Assembly (NCBI GenBank): GCA_030522415.1
Contig: CM060106.1
Span: 28,168,985-28,232,984, forward strand
DNA from: Channallabes apus
Lineage: Eukaryota > Chordata > Actinopteri > Siluriformes > Clariidae
Length of the DNA: 64,000 bases
Direction of reading: 5' to 3'
The notes under the pieces were generated by a model. It made no database searches and had not been told where the DNA came from. It saw only the letters and a program-made list of their open reading frames with translations. A program made the position numbers and the translations under genes. Below are positions 51,191 to 63,518 of the stretch, piece after piece. Position 1 is the first letter of the stretch. Every line of letters begins with the position of its first letter.

Positions 51191-51827
51191 ACAAGGAAGC
51201 ACAACACAAGCCGCTATGGTGTTGCATCCCCTCTCTGGACTGGCCCGGAGCCCACGCAGACACTGAAACCTAGACGTGAGGATCCCTATGGTCATCTCCA
51301 CCATGGCCTGTGATCAGCTGTGAGGCAGGTTATAGCGTGTCTGTGGTCCAGGATCAGGTTCAGGGTAGGGTGTCATTAAATAGGGCAGACAAGGGTATCC
51401 TCTGTCCCCCAGCAAGTAACCATTGTACTGTCCTGTAATGATTCAAGTGTACAATATATATATTTTTTTAAATGAAAAAAAAAAAAAAAATTGTATAGAG
51501 CAAAACATACCCAACTGAAATGTCTGGCATAATGATGACTTGTGGAAAATTCTGTCATCATGCACAGATCCTGGCCATTTTGCTTCACCATTAGTAATGA
51601 TGTGAGTTGCATCACATATTAAAAAGTAATGAGTTTAATGATTTTAACAAGGCAAAAAATTAAGCACACAAAATTAAGTTGTTACCTGAACATTGATACT
51701 ATGAATAGATTTCCTATTAACATCATCTCCCTCATTTATTGAAGGAGCTTTAATAGGAATGTGGGTGCCATCAATGCACCCAATTACATTTGGAAACCCT
51801 GAAATAGAAAGTCATATATGGAAGGAT

Positions 51828-51868
<41 letters not shown>

Positions 51869-52420
51869 GATGAATACACGTATACAGTAGATCTAAATAG
51901 TATGACTACATATTAAATATGCGTCATCGATTTTACTACAAAGGACAAACCTGCCACTCTGTGGAATTCCTCTTTAATAACATGCAGAGGTTTATGTCCA
52001 GGGACCTGCTGTACACATGTGTGTAAGAAGTGTTTAAGTGCCAGACATACAGTTGCCTTTCCCACATGCTCTGCATCACATACGTTGTACAAAAAAATCC
52101 TGACGCAAAAAAAAAACAAAAACGAAGTGCTATGCACGGAATATTTACTAAGTGCAGATCCACCGTTTGACATTTGCAATATGCGGTTTCAAGAGATGTG
52201 TTAATTAAAATTAACGATTCCATTGAAAACCAATAAAACTCTTTCTAATAATCATTAGGAAATGAAAAAACATCAATACACGGTCTTATTATTCTCTCCC
52301 GGCGAAAAAAACCTCGTATAATTTGTGCCTCCACGTCCACGGGATCCTCATCAAAGGGGCGCAGCCTGCTGAATAACCTCCTGAAACAAACTTACCGTGG
52401 AACATAACCTGCTACCGAGC
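51190..52420 (-). pseudogene. HARBI1-like Harbinger transposase, decayed
   Basis: Nuclease-type DDE transposase read on the minus strand in pieces: RLFSRLRPFDEDPVDVEAQI (52.3 kb), AEHVGKATVCLALKHFLHT and HKPLHVIKEEFHRVAG (52.0 kb), an intron holding a (GT)n tract, then [19 protein letters not shown] (51.75 kb, first D), CDATHIITNGEAKWPGSVHD (51.6 kb, second D), YLLGDRGYPCLPYLMTPYP (51.4 kb) and VEMTIGILTSRFQCLRGLR (51.25 kb, E). All three catalytic residues survive, but frameshifts and a stop (LPHS followed by TGA) break it. Confidence 0.8.
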
Positions 52421-52539
52421 AGCTCATCTTCAGAGAGTAAGTTGCTATGGTTACATACATACCCAGAAAGTTACCTATGTTTTTGGAACCGGAAGTTGAG
52501 GTTATCCACTAACTTACCTGCTTTCTGGAACACCCCCCT

Positions 52540-52550
52540 AGTTGAAGGAA

Positions 52551-52589
<39 letters not shown>

Positions 52590-53290
52590 AAAACAAAACA
52601 ATGCAGAACCAAAAGAAACGAAGTATAATCACATTGCACAGAATGAACAAGCAAAATAAATAAATCAGGATCATATACATCACAGATGTAAACTGGGGTC
52701 TTAAACATAAGAAATACATCCTGGGATGTAACACAATCAAAACAAGGTATCCCCGGTTCTGCAATTGAAACTGAAGAGATAAAGCAGATTTGAACATGAT
52801 TTCAAACATTAATCGACTTTTAATTAACAGCATAGGGCCTTCACATGTCTGTAGCTGTTGACAGACTATACGGTCCCGGTTCGATCCTGGGCTTGGGTTA
52901 TTGTTACTGCCTGTTTGGAGTTTTGCATGCTCTTGTAGTGTTTGGTAAGGTTTTGCAATATTTCCCATTAGCTAGAGTTTGACTTGCAAATACCCTAGCC
53001 AGTTGTGCTAGTTAGTGGAATTTATGGTAATCAGGCTGAAATTAGCAAAGAAAGCAGGCTTACTTTGTTAAATATCGCTGGTTGTTAGCAAATTAACAAA
53101 ACAACCTGCTTGTTATAATTACATGGAGTCCATGTCTTCTTTGATGTTAAAGTAAGTATAATTATGTGTAGTAAATAAGTATAGTAAAAAAGTACTATTT
53201 GGGTGTTTTTTTTTTTTTTGGTATATATAGAGAAAGAAAAATCAGTGATACACATTATACCTACAATTGTGTCTAAGCATTTGGACATTT
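52540..53290. other. Intergenic, (GA)n tract only
   Basis: A (GA)n microsatellite at about 52557-52588 follows the Harbinger end. No gene or clear repeat was recognised in the rest. Confidence 0.5.
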
Positions 53291-53385
53291 GGATTGTCTA
53301 TACTGCTTATCCTGCACATGGTCATGAGGGGCCTGGAGCCTATCCAGGGCACAAGGGTACCAACTCATCTCAAGATACAGTACAA

Positions 53386-53631
53386 CGCTCCGAGTGGCGC
53401 CCTATCATCCGGAGATCGCGAGTTCGATTCCCGGGTAGTGCGAGCGCAGACGAAGATCTAGAGAGAGCTGATTGGCCGAGCTCTCTCAGAGGGGTGGGAT
53501 AAGAGGTACTTACTGTAGTGCTCCCACATTAATCACGGTTCTATAGCCAATCAGGGGCGTCTGTGAGCTCGCGCAAGCGGAAGGAGCCGATAGCACTGTC
53601 CCCCGAGTGTGGAATTAAAAAAAAAAAAAAC
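53386..53631 (+). mobile_element. SINE-B copy with a perfect 11-bp duplication
   Basis: The head 'cgctccgagtggcgccctat' has B-box 'gagttcgattcccggg'; the body reads 'tctagagagagctgattggc ... ttaatcacggttctatagcc' and ends in a poly(A) tail. ATACAGTACAA is duplicated exactly at 53375-53385 and 53632-53642. The flanking 53295-53375 sequence is itself a SINE-A-like remnant. Confidence 0.92.
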
Positions 53632-53689
53632 ATACAGTACAAGCATAGTCATAGTATGTGTAGGAAACCCACCAACCATGGGGAAGCAC

Positions 53690-54065
53690 ACAGATCAGAG
53701 GTGAAATTCAAACTCAAATTCAGATTTTTATTCATCACATACACAACCATACACAGTATGATATGCAGTTACAAAAATGCTTACACGACCATTGGTGACC
53801 TAAAAAATGAAAATGTCAGTAGGAAAAAATGTAAAATATTACATCTACAGTAGGTAGTATTTTTGTTACAATAAAATAAAGTATAAAATAGAAATATAAA
53901 AAAAAGTATGAACTGTATAAATAAACTGTATAAAGTATATGGAATGTGCAATGTGTGCTAAGTACAAACAGCAACAGTATGGTGTGGTCATTTAGTGTGA
54001 CATAAAGTGAAGTGAAGTGATGAGCAGCAGTGGTTGTCCATCTTGTGGACAATAATTAATAAATG
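53690..54065. repeat. Dispersed repeat of unknown class
   Basis: It reads 'tttttattcatcacatacac', 'acacagtatgatatgcagtt' and 'atgagcagcagtggttgtcc'. I recall similar wording scattered in fish genomes, but I cannot give its class or ends. Confidence 0.4.
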
Positions 54066-54629
54066 ATTAATAAATTTGAACCCGTAACCTTTGAGGTCAG
54101 AGGTGACTATGCTACCCACTAAGCCTGACAGTCTTTTTATATGTTTGCCTTTATACACCACCACAATGTATTTTAAATTAAATAATTAAGGTGTGATTTA
54201 AGTGTAGACTTTAATGTTTAATTCAATGGGTTTAACAAAGATGTAGTATTAACTAATTAAGTCCACCCATGCAAACGTTCACATGCACACTGGACAGATT
54301 AAGACTGAAAACAGATAAATTTTTAGTTTTTTATTTTATTTTATTTTTTTAACCTGTATCTTTAACGCTGTAATTTCTGTAAGCTTGTGTATGTTGTAAT
54401 CCGTCCACATCAAGGTCTGATGTTTTCTGTATCCTGAGATTTTTCTGCTCACTGAAATGAGTGAGAGTTTAAAAAAAAAAAATCTTTTTTTGTGAACTGT
54501 TGTGTGTGAAGATCCAGGAGTTTTTTTTTCTAGGGGTCACCACATGAAATTATTTGATATACACAATATCCTTCTATTCACAAACTTCCCATTTTTCAAA
54601 CCAGACTTGGGGAGCAACACTGCATGCAG

Positions 54630-54775
54630 TCTCTGGGATTGTATGGGTTGTATGGGATGTAGGGTTAAAGGTCTTGCTTAAGGATGCAACAGTGGCAACC
54701 CGTCGGTGTTTGGGCTCAAACCCCTGACCTTCTGATCAGCAACCCAGAGGCTCAACCACATGAAACACCACTGTC
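54630..54775 (-). repeat. SINE-C remnant
   Basis: It shows 'agggttaaaggtcttgctta' followed by the complement of a tRNA-like head. Same family and orientation as the 28848-29012 copy, and diverged. Confidence 0.5.
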
Positions 54776-55270
54776 CCAGATTTGGAAATTGTAAAAGATC
54801 ACACTTTTTTTCCCCTTCAGATATTAGATGTGAGCATTAAATGATTAAATGTTTTTGACAATTACATCCATCTATATTTTGGATTGTACAGATCTACAGG
54901 TGAGTCTAGGTATCACTAACTACAGTATAGCACCTCTTCCCAACTACCCCCAACTACCCCTGGCTTGTGTTTTTGTTTTGGGCAGAAGAGGGCGTTGGAG
55001 CTTCAGTTTGAGCTCTTTTTGATGGGTGTTTCCTGGAGTGCGTAACTTCAGGATTTAGGCAGGAACCCACTTTTCACACACACACACACACACACCCAGG
55101 ACATCAGGGAGGGTTTGGTTTGGAAGAGGAGAGAGAGAGAGAGAAGTTTTAGTGACTGTGCTGTGAGGAAGAACTGAGGAGGCCAGAGGAGACCTCCGAC
55201 CTAAAGGAAATACCACAGAAATAGAAGAAGCAGAGACTCTGAGGATTTTTGTGTGAACTTCAGTCCAAAC

Positions 55271-56936
55271 ATGTCGACTTCAGATGAAGCGGACGGGCTG
55301 CGGCCGCGTTACGGCTGTGAGTAACATTACTGCTGCTTTTTCTTTTCTTCAGAGAGAGAAAGCGTGGACTCTCCGCGTTTTTAACATTTTCTTACGAAGC
55401 CACAAAACCAGTCAGGTCTTAGACGCACTATACGAGTTAAAATGAAGCGGTGTTTTAACTTCTTAAATTCTTATATTATTTGTGTTTGTTTGTTTGTTTG
55501 TTTGCTAAATGACATCTTTGCTCTCGGGTTGCGACTGCATCAGCGTGCTGAAACACTTCCGCATTTTACTAAAAACCTCCTGAGCATTTACATCTCAAAG
55601 TGTCTTTAATCTGCCGTATTTACCTACTAAATCACTTCACAGTGGAGATCAAAGTATTTCCATATCGTGTTTATTCTAATTGTTGCAACGATGTAAAATG
55701 TTTAATGACGTATTCGTGCTGTCTGTTACAATTTATGACATCAAAGCGCTCACCAGAGCAACTCTGTAACAAAGTTTTATAGATGAATAAAGTCATTTCT
55801 ATTCTTATTCTTATTCTTATGTCTCCCATATACCTGGAAAACTTTTTATTTATTCATTTTATTTAATAATATATTTTTGATGACTGGTTCCCTAGCCACA
55901 AGGACTTACCCTCCCCCTTTTTTTCCCCTTAAATTTAAGATTAAAAGTTCAGTCTGTGATTGATTTGGAGCTATCGTTCCAGAGACGAGCACAAGTACTC
56001 TTCGGTATCTTTATCTCTTGATTAAGTTGAGAGAACTGGAGATAGCCTGAGGAGATCTGTGTTTTTATAGGGTAAAGCTGATGCTCCATGAACATGTGCC
56101 CTTTGAGTACCGCTCAGGACATACTGAAAGAACATTAACATGGGGGACACGTCATTACTCAGCACGCTGCAGGGTGGTGGAGGAGTAGTAGTGGGGTAGG
56201 AGTAGCTCAGTTAAGGCATTGGACTACGGTTCAGAAGATCCCAGGTTTAAACCCCACAACCACCAAGTTGCCACTGTTGGGCCCTTGAGCAAGGCCCTTC
56301 ACCCTCAACTGCTCAGATGTGTAAAGAGATAAAAAATGTAAGTCGCTATGGATAAGAGTGTCTGCTAAATGTAAATGTAGTAGTAGAGTGGTGGTGGTGA
56401 GGATGATGATGAAAGGTCAGCTTGTAGCTGCATAGATAATGTATCATCTCAGATAATAAATAGCGTAAGTAGTGTTTACGCTCAGGGCCAGCTCTGAAAG
56501 GAAAAGCTAATCTTTATCTCGTGTTGTGAAAAGTAAAAAAAAAGAAAAAAAAAAACTTCTGTTTACTTTTTCTTTTTGTTTGTTTACATTTTTTTTTTCT
56601 TTAAGTGGAGCAATTTACAATTGAAGTGAAGGGGAATGATCCGATGAAGGGGGACACATTCCTCTGTCTCTTCTCTCAGTCTGTCTCCTTGATTCTTTCC
56701 TTCATGTCTTTCTCTCTATCTCTTTTCTTCCATGTTTCCCTAACACTTCTCTTTGTCTGTCTCTCCATCTTTCTTTGCCTCCACTCTGTCCTGCATCTGT
56801 CTCTCTGCCTCATCTGTCTTTCTCTTCTTACTGTTCCTATTTGTCTAGTTTGTATTTTTCTTTCGCCTATCTCTCACTTCTCTACGTCTGTCTTTTTTTT
56901 GCCCTTGTGTCTGTCTGTTTTTCTCTTCTATCAGCC

Positions 56937-56995
<59 letters not shown>

Positions 56996-57725
56996 CGGTC
57001 TCTTGATGTCTTTCTCTTCTCTCCTTGACTGTCTTTCTTTTCTCTCTGTCTCTTCATGTCTGCATGTCTGTCTCTCTCTCTCATTAGTTTTCCATGTTAA
57101 CATTTCCCAATCTCCTTAGTGCAATTATTCATTCTATTTATTAGATTTCTTTTATTTATGAAAAATAATTCAAGATCTTGTAACTTGTTTTGCTAATTTT
57201 TTAAAGAAAATCTATCTTGGCCATATCCATTGCGCTTTCCTCCGCCTCCGTTTCCTCGGAGAACCTTACAGACAGACGTCTGTGTTTTGGCCAAGTTCTT
57301 TTGGACATGCTGATAAACTGTGTCTTATCGCAGCTCTACAGTGTGAGTTGCAGTGTAATAAATGAGATTTTCACTGGCTTTGCATATGCCCTTAAATCAT
57401 TTCAGTATGCAGGAACTGAAAACCACCAACACTGCAGCTAAAAATGTTACATCATTTCATACAGTAAAGTTATCAGGGAAAATCAGGTATACAACTCTAT
57501 TTATAGACGAGATAAAAACTTTATACACTGATGTCCAGTGTGGAGGACCAGTACACGGTTTTTTTTTTTTTTTTTTTTTTTTTCCTTCTTGGTGTCTGAT
57601 CTGTCCTCGCTCTGTCCCACAGCTGTGCTGGATGGCGTGGAGCGGCTCACGGCCGAGGAGATGGACGAGCGGCGACAGCAGAACATGGCCTATGAGTACC
57701 TGTGCCACCTGGAGGAGGCCAAACG
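55271..57725 (+). CDS. iqgap1: IQGAP scaffold protein, first two coding exons (3' partial)
   Basis: Large cytoskeletal scaffold that binds actin, calmodulin, Cdc42 and Rac1. Coding exons: 55271-55316 and 57623-57725 (46 + 103 nt, 49 codons plus two bases), joined GGCT/CT with phase kept. The peptide starts MSTSDEADGLRPRYGSV and continues LDGVERLTAEEMDERRQQN and MAYEYLCHLEEAKR, the strictly conserved run just before the calponin-homology domain. The donor CG/GTAAAT would complete the arginine that precedes the WMEACL-type exon, which I could not find before the window ends. The SDEADGL start and 'GSVLD' fit iqgap1 better than iqgap2; nearby cart genes would fit either. A G-rich, (GA)n-containing 5' UTR probably lies at about 55100-55270. 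Confidence 0.85.
56193..56379 (+). mobile_element. SINE-C copy in iqgap intron 1
   Basis: A tRNA-like head (gtaggagtagctcagttaag, B-box-like 'ggtttaaacccc') is followed by 'ttgggcccttgagcaaggcc' and the tail 'agtgtctgctaaatgtaaat'. GTAGTAG occurs on both sides and is a possible target duplication. Confidence 0.75.
56941..56991. repeat. (CT)n tract in iqgap intron 1
   Basis: A pure CT run inside a roughly 400-bp pyrimidine-rich stretch (56650-57085). The open frames crossing it are low-complexity artefacts. Confidence 0.9.
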
Positions 57726-58742
57726 GTAAATATCATTCTATCCCAACTAAACTCCCCCCCCCCGCCCTATTTACTTATTTTGGTAAAGCCAGCTTGGCAC
57801 CACCATAGGCATTGATTGTAACACTTTGTGCAGGATGTTTATGCTAACTGCTATGGCTCTGCTCAAATCTATGCTAGACTGATTTATGTTAAACAGATCC
57901 TTTGTGCTTCAAGATCACAGTCCTTTAATAGCACTCTGGCAGGATTTGTGATCGCTAGCGGTGTTGCATTGGGCATGGTTACGTCACAGTTCCAGGGTCT
58001 CAGAGCTCAGCATGGGTGTCCTCTATGGCCTCTGGTTCTGTCCTGTCTCTCGAAAACATGTTGTTAGCATAATGTCCTGAGAGGTATCAGAGTCCCATCC
58101 GGGGTGTTTTCCCGCCGTGTACCCGGATCCACTATGGCCCTGAGCAGGATAAAACCATAATTGAAGATGCATGAATGAAAACCAGAAATTTCTAATAACG
58201 AAGTCATGTTTGGTCTGTGAAGTTTTGCATTGAGCTACGATAAAAGGCTAATGTCTGTCTGTGGCAACTTGATGTTATCAAGGGAAACCTAGACCAGAAA
58301 TCTAGATCAGTTTACCTTCAAAACACATGACTTGCCCAGGGTACACCATTAGTGCATAAACATATCTAATAAGTTAATATTGAGCTGCTATTATTATAAT
58401 TACATGAGTTATTTTCGTTTAAGATCTGATGAAGTCTGATGTTCCTGCATGAGCTGTAAAAAATTAAAGCCTGCTTTTTTCCCCCCTAAATAACCTTATT
58501 CCTGAACCTGTGGTCAGTGCGCATCACATGGACCCTTCTTGCTGTAGGACGCCAGTACGTTATGATTCGAATGTGAAGACTGTAAGCTAATACTAGCACC
58601 TGATGGTGTGACTTAGTACGTTATCAGTATTATCTGTAATCAGTATTGTGATTTATTTATTTTTATTAGTATTTTTTAAATCTGTAACTTCTATAGAATG
58701 CAGACAATCTGTATAGAGGATAACGTGTCAGTCAACACTGGT

Positions 58743-58795
<53 letters not shown>

Positions 58796-61700
58796 GCGCA
58801 TTGTGAGTTATAAGAGGAAGTGAGTCACACTGTTGATTTTCAGTATCTTTCTGGGTAACCATAGAAACCCTTGGTTGTCATAGAGACTGGTTCCGGTGTC
58901 TGTGTGTTAGAGGTGGTGAGTGTGCAAGGAGGTGGAGAAAGAGAGAGAGATCTACATATTATAGCATGCACTTCATTCCTCTGCTGCTTAAACATGAATT
59001 ATTAATATTAGGAATTTAAAAGAAGAGGAAACTGACCATATGTGATGCAAATGTAAAACAGGATAAGTCAACCAAAACATATTTAAAGTTTGACATTTGG
59101 CTTTTAAAAAAGGGCGTTCAAGTCAAACTGGGACTTGTGAATAAAACAAATGAACATTTACAGAAGATTTTAAAGTAAAGCGTTTGAACGATGTAAATGT
59201 TATAAAGAGGCCCGTATGTCTACTTGCGCTAAGTTTAAAGAAACAGTAAGTTACAGTATGTCTGTGGCTGATTATTCTGGCCAAGATGCCTTGGAGCCCA
59301 CTGCAGTCGTTCAACAAGTGGAACACCTGATCCTTGAACCGATAAATTGTGGCCTGCTTGCAGAAAAGAGCAGTTGTCTGTGGGAACTGTACACACACTT
59401 ATTCACACACACCACTTGCACATTATAGGAAATCAGCTGCGAGGTATTGCCACATCCCAGGAGAGTCCTGACTCCTCCAAGCCATCTCCAAATGTTTGGG
59501 GCTTTAAAGGAGTTCCTGGGAGGCCAGAGTTTCAGATGTGAAGCAGCGAGTCCTGATGGTATCCAAGCACTACTGAAACATTAGGATAAGTGCATCAGTG
59601 AAGCAGCGGATTATACAGAGAAATAATTTTGTTCTGTTCTTCTGCACAATCAAAAGTCCCGGTTTGACTTGAACGCCTGTGGTATTTAAAAAAAAAAAAA
59701 AAAAAGAAATGTCACCCTGCATCTTTTTCTTTATATCACTAGTGTAAATCTTTTATATACTTTATTTTAATCATCCCTTCGCTCCAATTCTGCCTTCAGG
59801 CCGTTGGTGGCCGTGGCTTAGAAATTGAAATTATGGCACCAAATTATGCCACATTATACATGATAGAGCTTGCTTATCTTTTTTGAAAAAGCACATCGGC
59901 AAGTTTGCATGATACTACCGAAGGTTTTCGAGTCATTCATTGGCACATACTTCTGTAAAAGTGTTTTTTTTTTTTTTTTCTTTTTTCGGTGAGATCTATT
60001 ATGTGTGAACTACAGTAAGATCTTGGATGTACTGAAAATGTAAAGTAGTAAAAGTCAGACACCAAACGTCTCGGCTGATCAGGAAATAGTGAACTTTTTT
60101 ATTTATTTTTTTTAGATTTTGCTCCCCCCCCTGTTTTATTTTTATTTCTTTTAACTTGGAAAAAAATATGATGTAGTGATCGTGGTGTGTGTGGATTACA
60201 TTTAATGCAGCACAGCGTATGATCAAACAAAAATTCACGGTTGACATTTTTAAATTGTTAATTAAAATGCATTTCTGTCTCTTATCTTTTTTTTTTTTTA
60301 ACCTGATCATGTTTTCTACTCGAGCGACTTTTATCCTTTTTGTGTCTGTCTTTCACAACTCCCACCTGGAGCGACCTCTGCAGCTGTATAATCAGTTACT
60401 GTTGTAAACACATTACGTTGCTACACTACCTCTGTAACGTCCCCTAGCAAGAACTTAATGTGATCATGCATGAAGGCGATCAGACTTACGGTAAACTATG
60501 ACAATGCGGACCAGAAGTAGCTGTGTGTTTAAGCGAAGCAGCACGGATAACTGACTGTGATAAATATTGACCATGTAAACATTTTTGGAAAGTCACTCTA
60601 ACCAACAAGGGTGCGCAGGCTGACTTTTGTGCAAAAACTTTTTATAAAAAAAACTATATTTTTTAATCACGTTGCCTTTTAGATTTATTGTAAAAAAAAA
60701 AAAAAAAAACATTACAGTTCAGTACATTAGAACCCTTCTTACGTGCCTAAGTACGATTCACTATAATTAAAAATCATAAAACACTAGAACTCTGAAATTG
60801 CACCCCAGTATACAGTAGGTTGGCTTTTTTCTTAAGTCTTCTTTCCCATAAGGTTTGGCCTTGGAGTCTGGAATTCACCCAGTATGTGGTCATGCGTAAT
60901 GTTTTGCAATGCTAGTATGAAGAGAATTAGCCTGCAGGTGCAATAAGAATAAGAAACAAAAAGCCTGCGTGCAGCGTTACTCGCTGTAAGCCGAGTCCAT
61001 AAATAGGTGTGGAATTTCTAGCGCTAACGTCATTGACGTCTGTTTTGTGATTTGTTGCACCCTCCATCTTTCTTGTTGTCATGCAAATCAATCTGTTTTG
61101 TTATCATTGCTCTTTCTACGTGCAAAAGGGAACCCCTGGTTAGTCGATAGCTGTAATATTTGAATGCGGCTTGAACGCCGTTTTAGATACTGTACTGAGT
61201 TTAAATAACGCTCATTGTTCTATATAAGAATAGAGCGTTCAAAACTAGCGTAGGAAATGTGGTGGCGTTTATTGTGACTGGGGTGTGATCGGAGGACGGA
61301 TGTTTATGCTTCCTATTCGTCTGCATCATCGTTGGCAAAGATTTGTACTAGTATCGGTATAGGTATAAAGTCATATTGAAGTTCTAGTCATATCACGATC
61401 CTCACGCCAAGAATGTAGCTCGGTTTTTATTTTTAACACGGTATTAAGAAAATGACAGTTATGCTGCAGTTTTTTTTTTTTTTTTTTTCTTTTTTGCGCA
61501 ATTCTTCATTTGAAATTTATCAAGAGATGCAGCTTTTGAAATGTTGCAAATTTCTCATAGGACAAAACTGTGCAGTTTTTAATCGAGCAACACATTTAAC
61601 ATTGTGGAACATCTGTAAAGCAAGCTAGTTCCAGTTGTCTCTTACACCGACGTCCCACCCTGGTAAACCTCATTTAAGGAAGATTATCCCCCTCCTCCCT

Positions 61701-62070
61701 GGGCCATGATTAATTAATTATCTTTTAAGATCTGTTATCATTATCTTTATCGTTGGCCTGAGTGTTTACACAGCTGGAATGGCAGGTTGCGTTCTACTGT
61801 AACCTGTACAATGTAACTTACACCACGGCTCTTGTGTAGAATACCCGAGCAGGTGTCATTAACCTAATATGCTTTTATTTCCTTTTGGAAGCACAAAATA
61901 AGTTATATCCTGATGTTATTTTTATTATAGTGTTTGTATAGTAGTTTATCGAAAGTAATATACAGTAATACTTTTTGCGGGATGTGGGGGCCTGGAGCCC
62001 ACCTACCCCAGGTCACTTAAGGCATGAGGTGGGTACATCCTGTATGTGGGTATCAGAACACTCTTCCTGT
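57726..62070. other. iqgap intron 2, unremarkable
   Basis: No exon of the calponin-homology domain was found. It contains an (AC)n(AT)n microsatellite at about 58744-58795 and several T/A tracts. Nothing else could be supported. Confidence 0.5.
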
Positions 62071-62074
62071 GTAT

Positions 62075-62240
62075 GGGGCTTAGAATGCAAATAATTAAAT
62101 GTTGTATCCTGTATTTGGCCTTCAAGTTCCCCAGATCTCAGTCCGATCGAGCATCTGTAAAAATGTCCTGGACAAACAAGTGTGATCCATGGAGGCCACA
62201 CCTTATAGGATCTGCCAGACACCACAGCATACCTTCAGAT
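62075..62240 (+). repeat. Tc1-family fragment
   Basis: It reads 'ttccccagatctcagtccga' (translating SPDLSPIEHL, the DDE glutamate motif) and 'agacaccacagcataccttc'. Same family as the 34.4 kb and 38.9 kb remnants. It lies in iqgap intron 2. Confidence 0.6.
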
Positions 62241-62984
62241 GTCATGCCTCATCAGTGTGTATAGCAGCTGTGAATACTTTTCATTTTCTCTTCCTTGATA
62301 GAAAAAAAAAAAAACCTAGTGAAAACTTCTTTGAAAGTGAAAGTCTCTCTCATGGACGGAAACTATTCCATGAATCTATAAAGGCCTTAAAGGGATATAA
62401 AGAAAAAAATATATATATAAGAAATCAATTATTATATAGGACATAAAGAGTCCAAGGAAACTCCAGTTAAAAACATGATTTAAGTCCCGCCTTCATCCTT
62501 TAGGCTTCTAACCAATAATACACGAGACTGAATCTTTCTAACCAATCAGAATGCCGAAAGTGATATTCATTAACCTCACACTGAGGCTTGCTAACAGTGT
62601 TGCTAACAATTTGTCTTTTGTTTTATTTATTTAGTAGTTTCCTTTGCAAAGAAATAATCGAAATTAGAGAGTACTCGTCCAGCCGTCACTTTCCTTATAT
62701 TGACCCGGATATTCTGTCACCCATCTTGGTATCTTGGTTAACTTTAGCTAACTCGGTTACCGTTAAAGTGCCACTGATTCTTTTCTGTCCATGAAACTGT
62801 GTTAGAGTAAATCAGCTAAGGGTAAGTCATAACGAGAAGTTTGGTGGGTGGTTTTGGTGGGTAGCTTGGCATGCGACGTGTGGTGTCGGCAATCAGGCCA
62901 CCCGATAGTCAGAATACTGCACGAGACCTTTCATTTTGCTTCATGCTAAATACGGGTTTCTGTAAGATTGAAAAAAAAAAAAAG

Positions 62985-63518
62985 GGCAGTATGTTGGAAC
63001 AGGAAGGGGTGGACCACTGCCCTAAACTGCTCCCACAAAGTTGGGAGCATGAAATTTTCCAAAATGTCTTGGTATGCTGAAGCATTAAGACTTCCTTTCA
63101 CGGGAATTAAAGGGCCAATTCCAACTCCTCATAAACAAACCCACACCAGTTCCACCAGCTCCAGCGCACAAAGCAAGGTCCATAAAGACATGAATGAGCA
63201 GGTTTGGTGTGAAGGGACTTGACTGTCCTGACCTCGACCCTATTGGGATGAATTAAAGTGGAGACTGCAAGCCAGGCCTTCTCGTCCAACATCAGTGTCT
63301 GACCTCAAAAATGCACTTTTTTAAATTTAAATTATGGTCATAAATTCCATAAACAAACTCCTGAACCTTATGGAAAGCCAGGAGAGTTAAAACTATTATA
63401 GCTGCAAAGGGGCGGGGCCAACATCATACTAAACCCTATGGATTAAGAATTGGATGTTCAAGTTCATATGCATGTAAATCCAGACGGATACTGCGAATAC
63501 TTTGGGCAATATAGTGTA
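62985..63518 (+). repeat. DNA transposon remnant
   Basis: It contains 'cctcgaccctattgggatga' and 'gttatagctgcaaagg'-like wording and ends 'tactttgggcaatatagtgt', which resembles the terminus of a common fish Tc1/mariner-type element. No frame survives. Confidence 0.5.

Larger units (their letters stand above)
48801..52538. mobile_element. PIF/Harbinger DNA transposon, interrupted
   Basis: Terminal inverted repeats GGGGGGTGTTCCAGAAAGC at 48801-48819 and, inverted, at 52520-52538. If the repeat is taken as five Gs, the flanking triplets are CTG and CTA, close to a 3-bp target duplication. The left half holds a Myb/SANT-like reading frame on the + strand and the right half a HARBI1-like transposase on the - strand, the usual two-gene layout of this superfamily. 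A LINE fragment (about 49179-50448) and a GC-rich segment (about 50645-51190) are embedded. Confidence 0.88.

Noticed and set aside
56605..57006. 133-aa open frame in iqgap intron 1
   Set aside because: Serine/leucine repeats come from a CT-rich microsatellite region; no homology and it lies within an intron.
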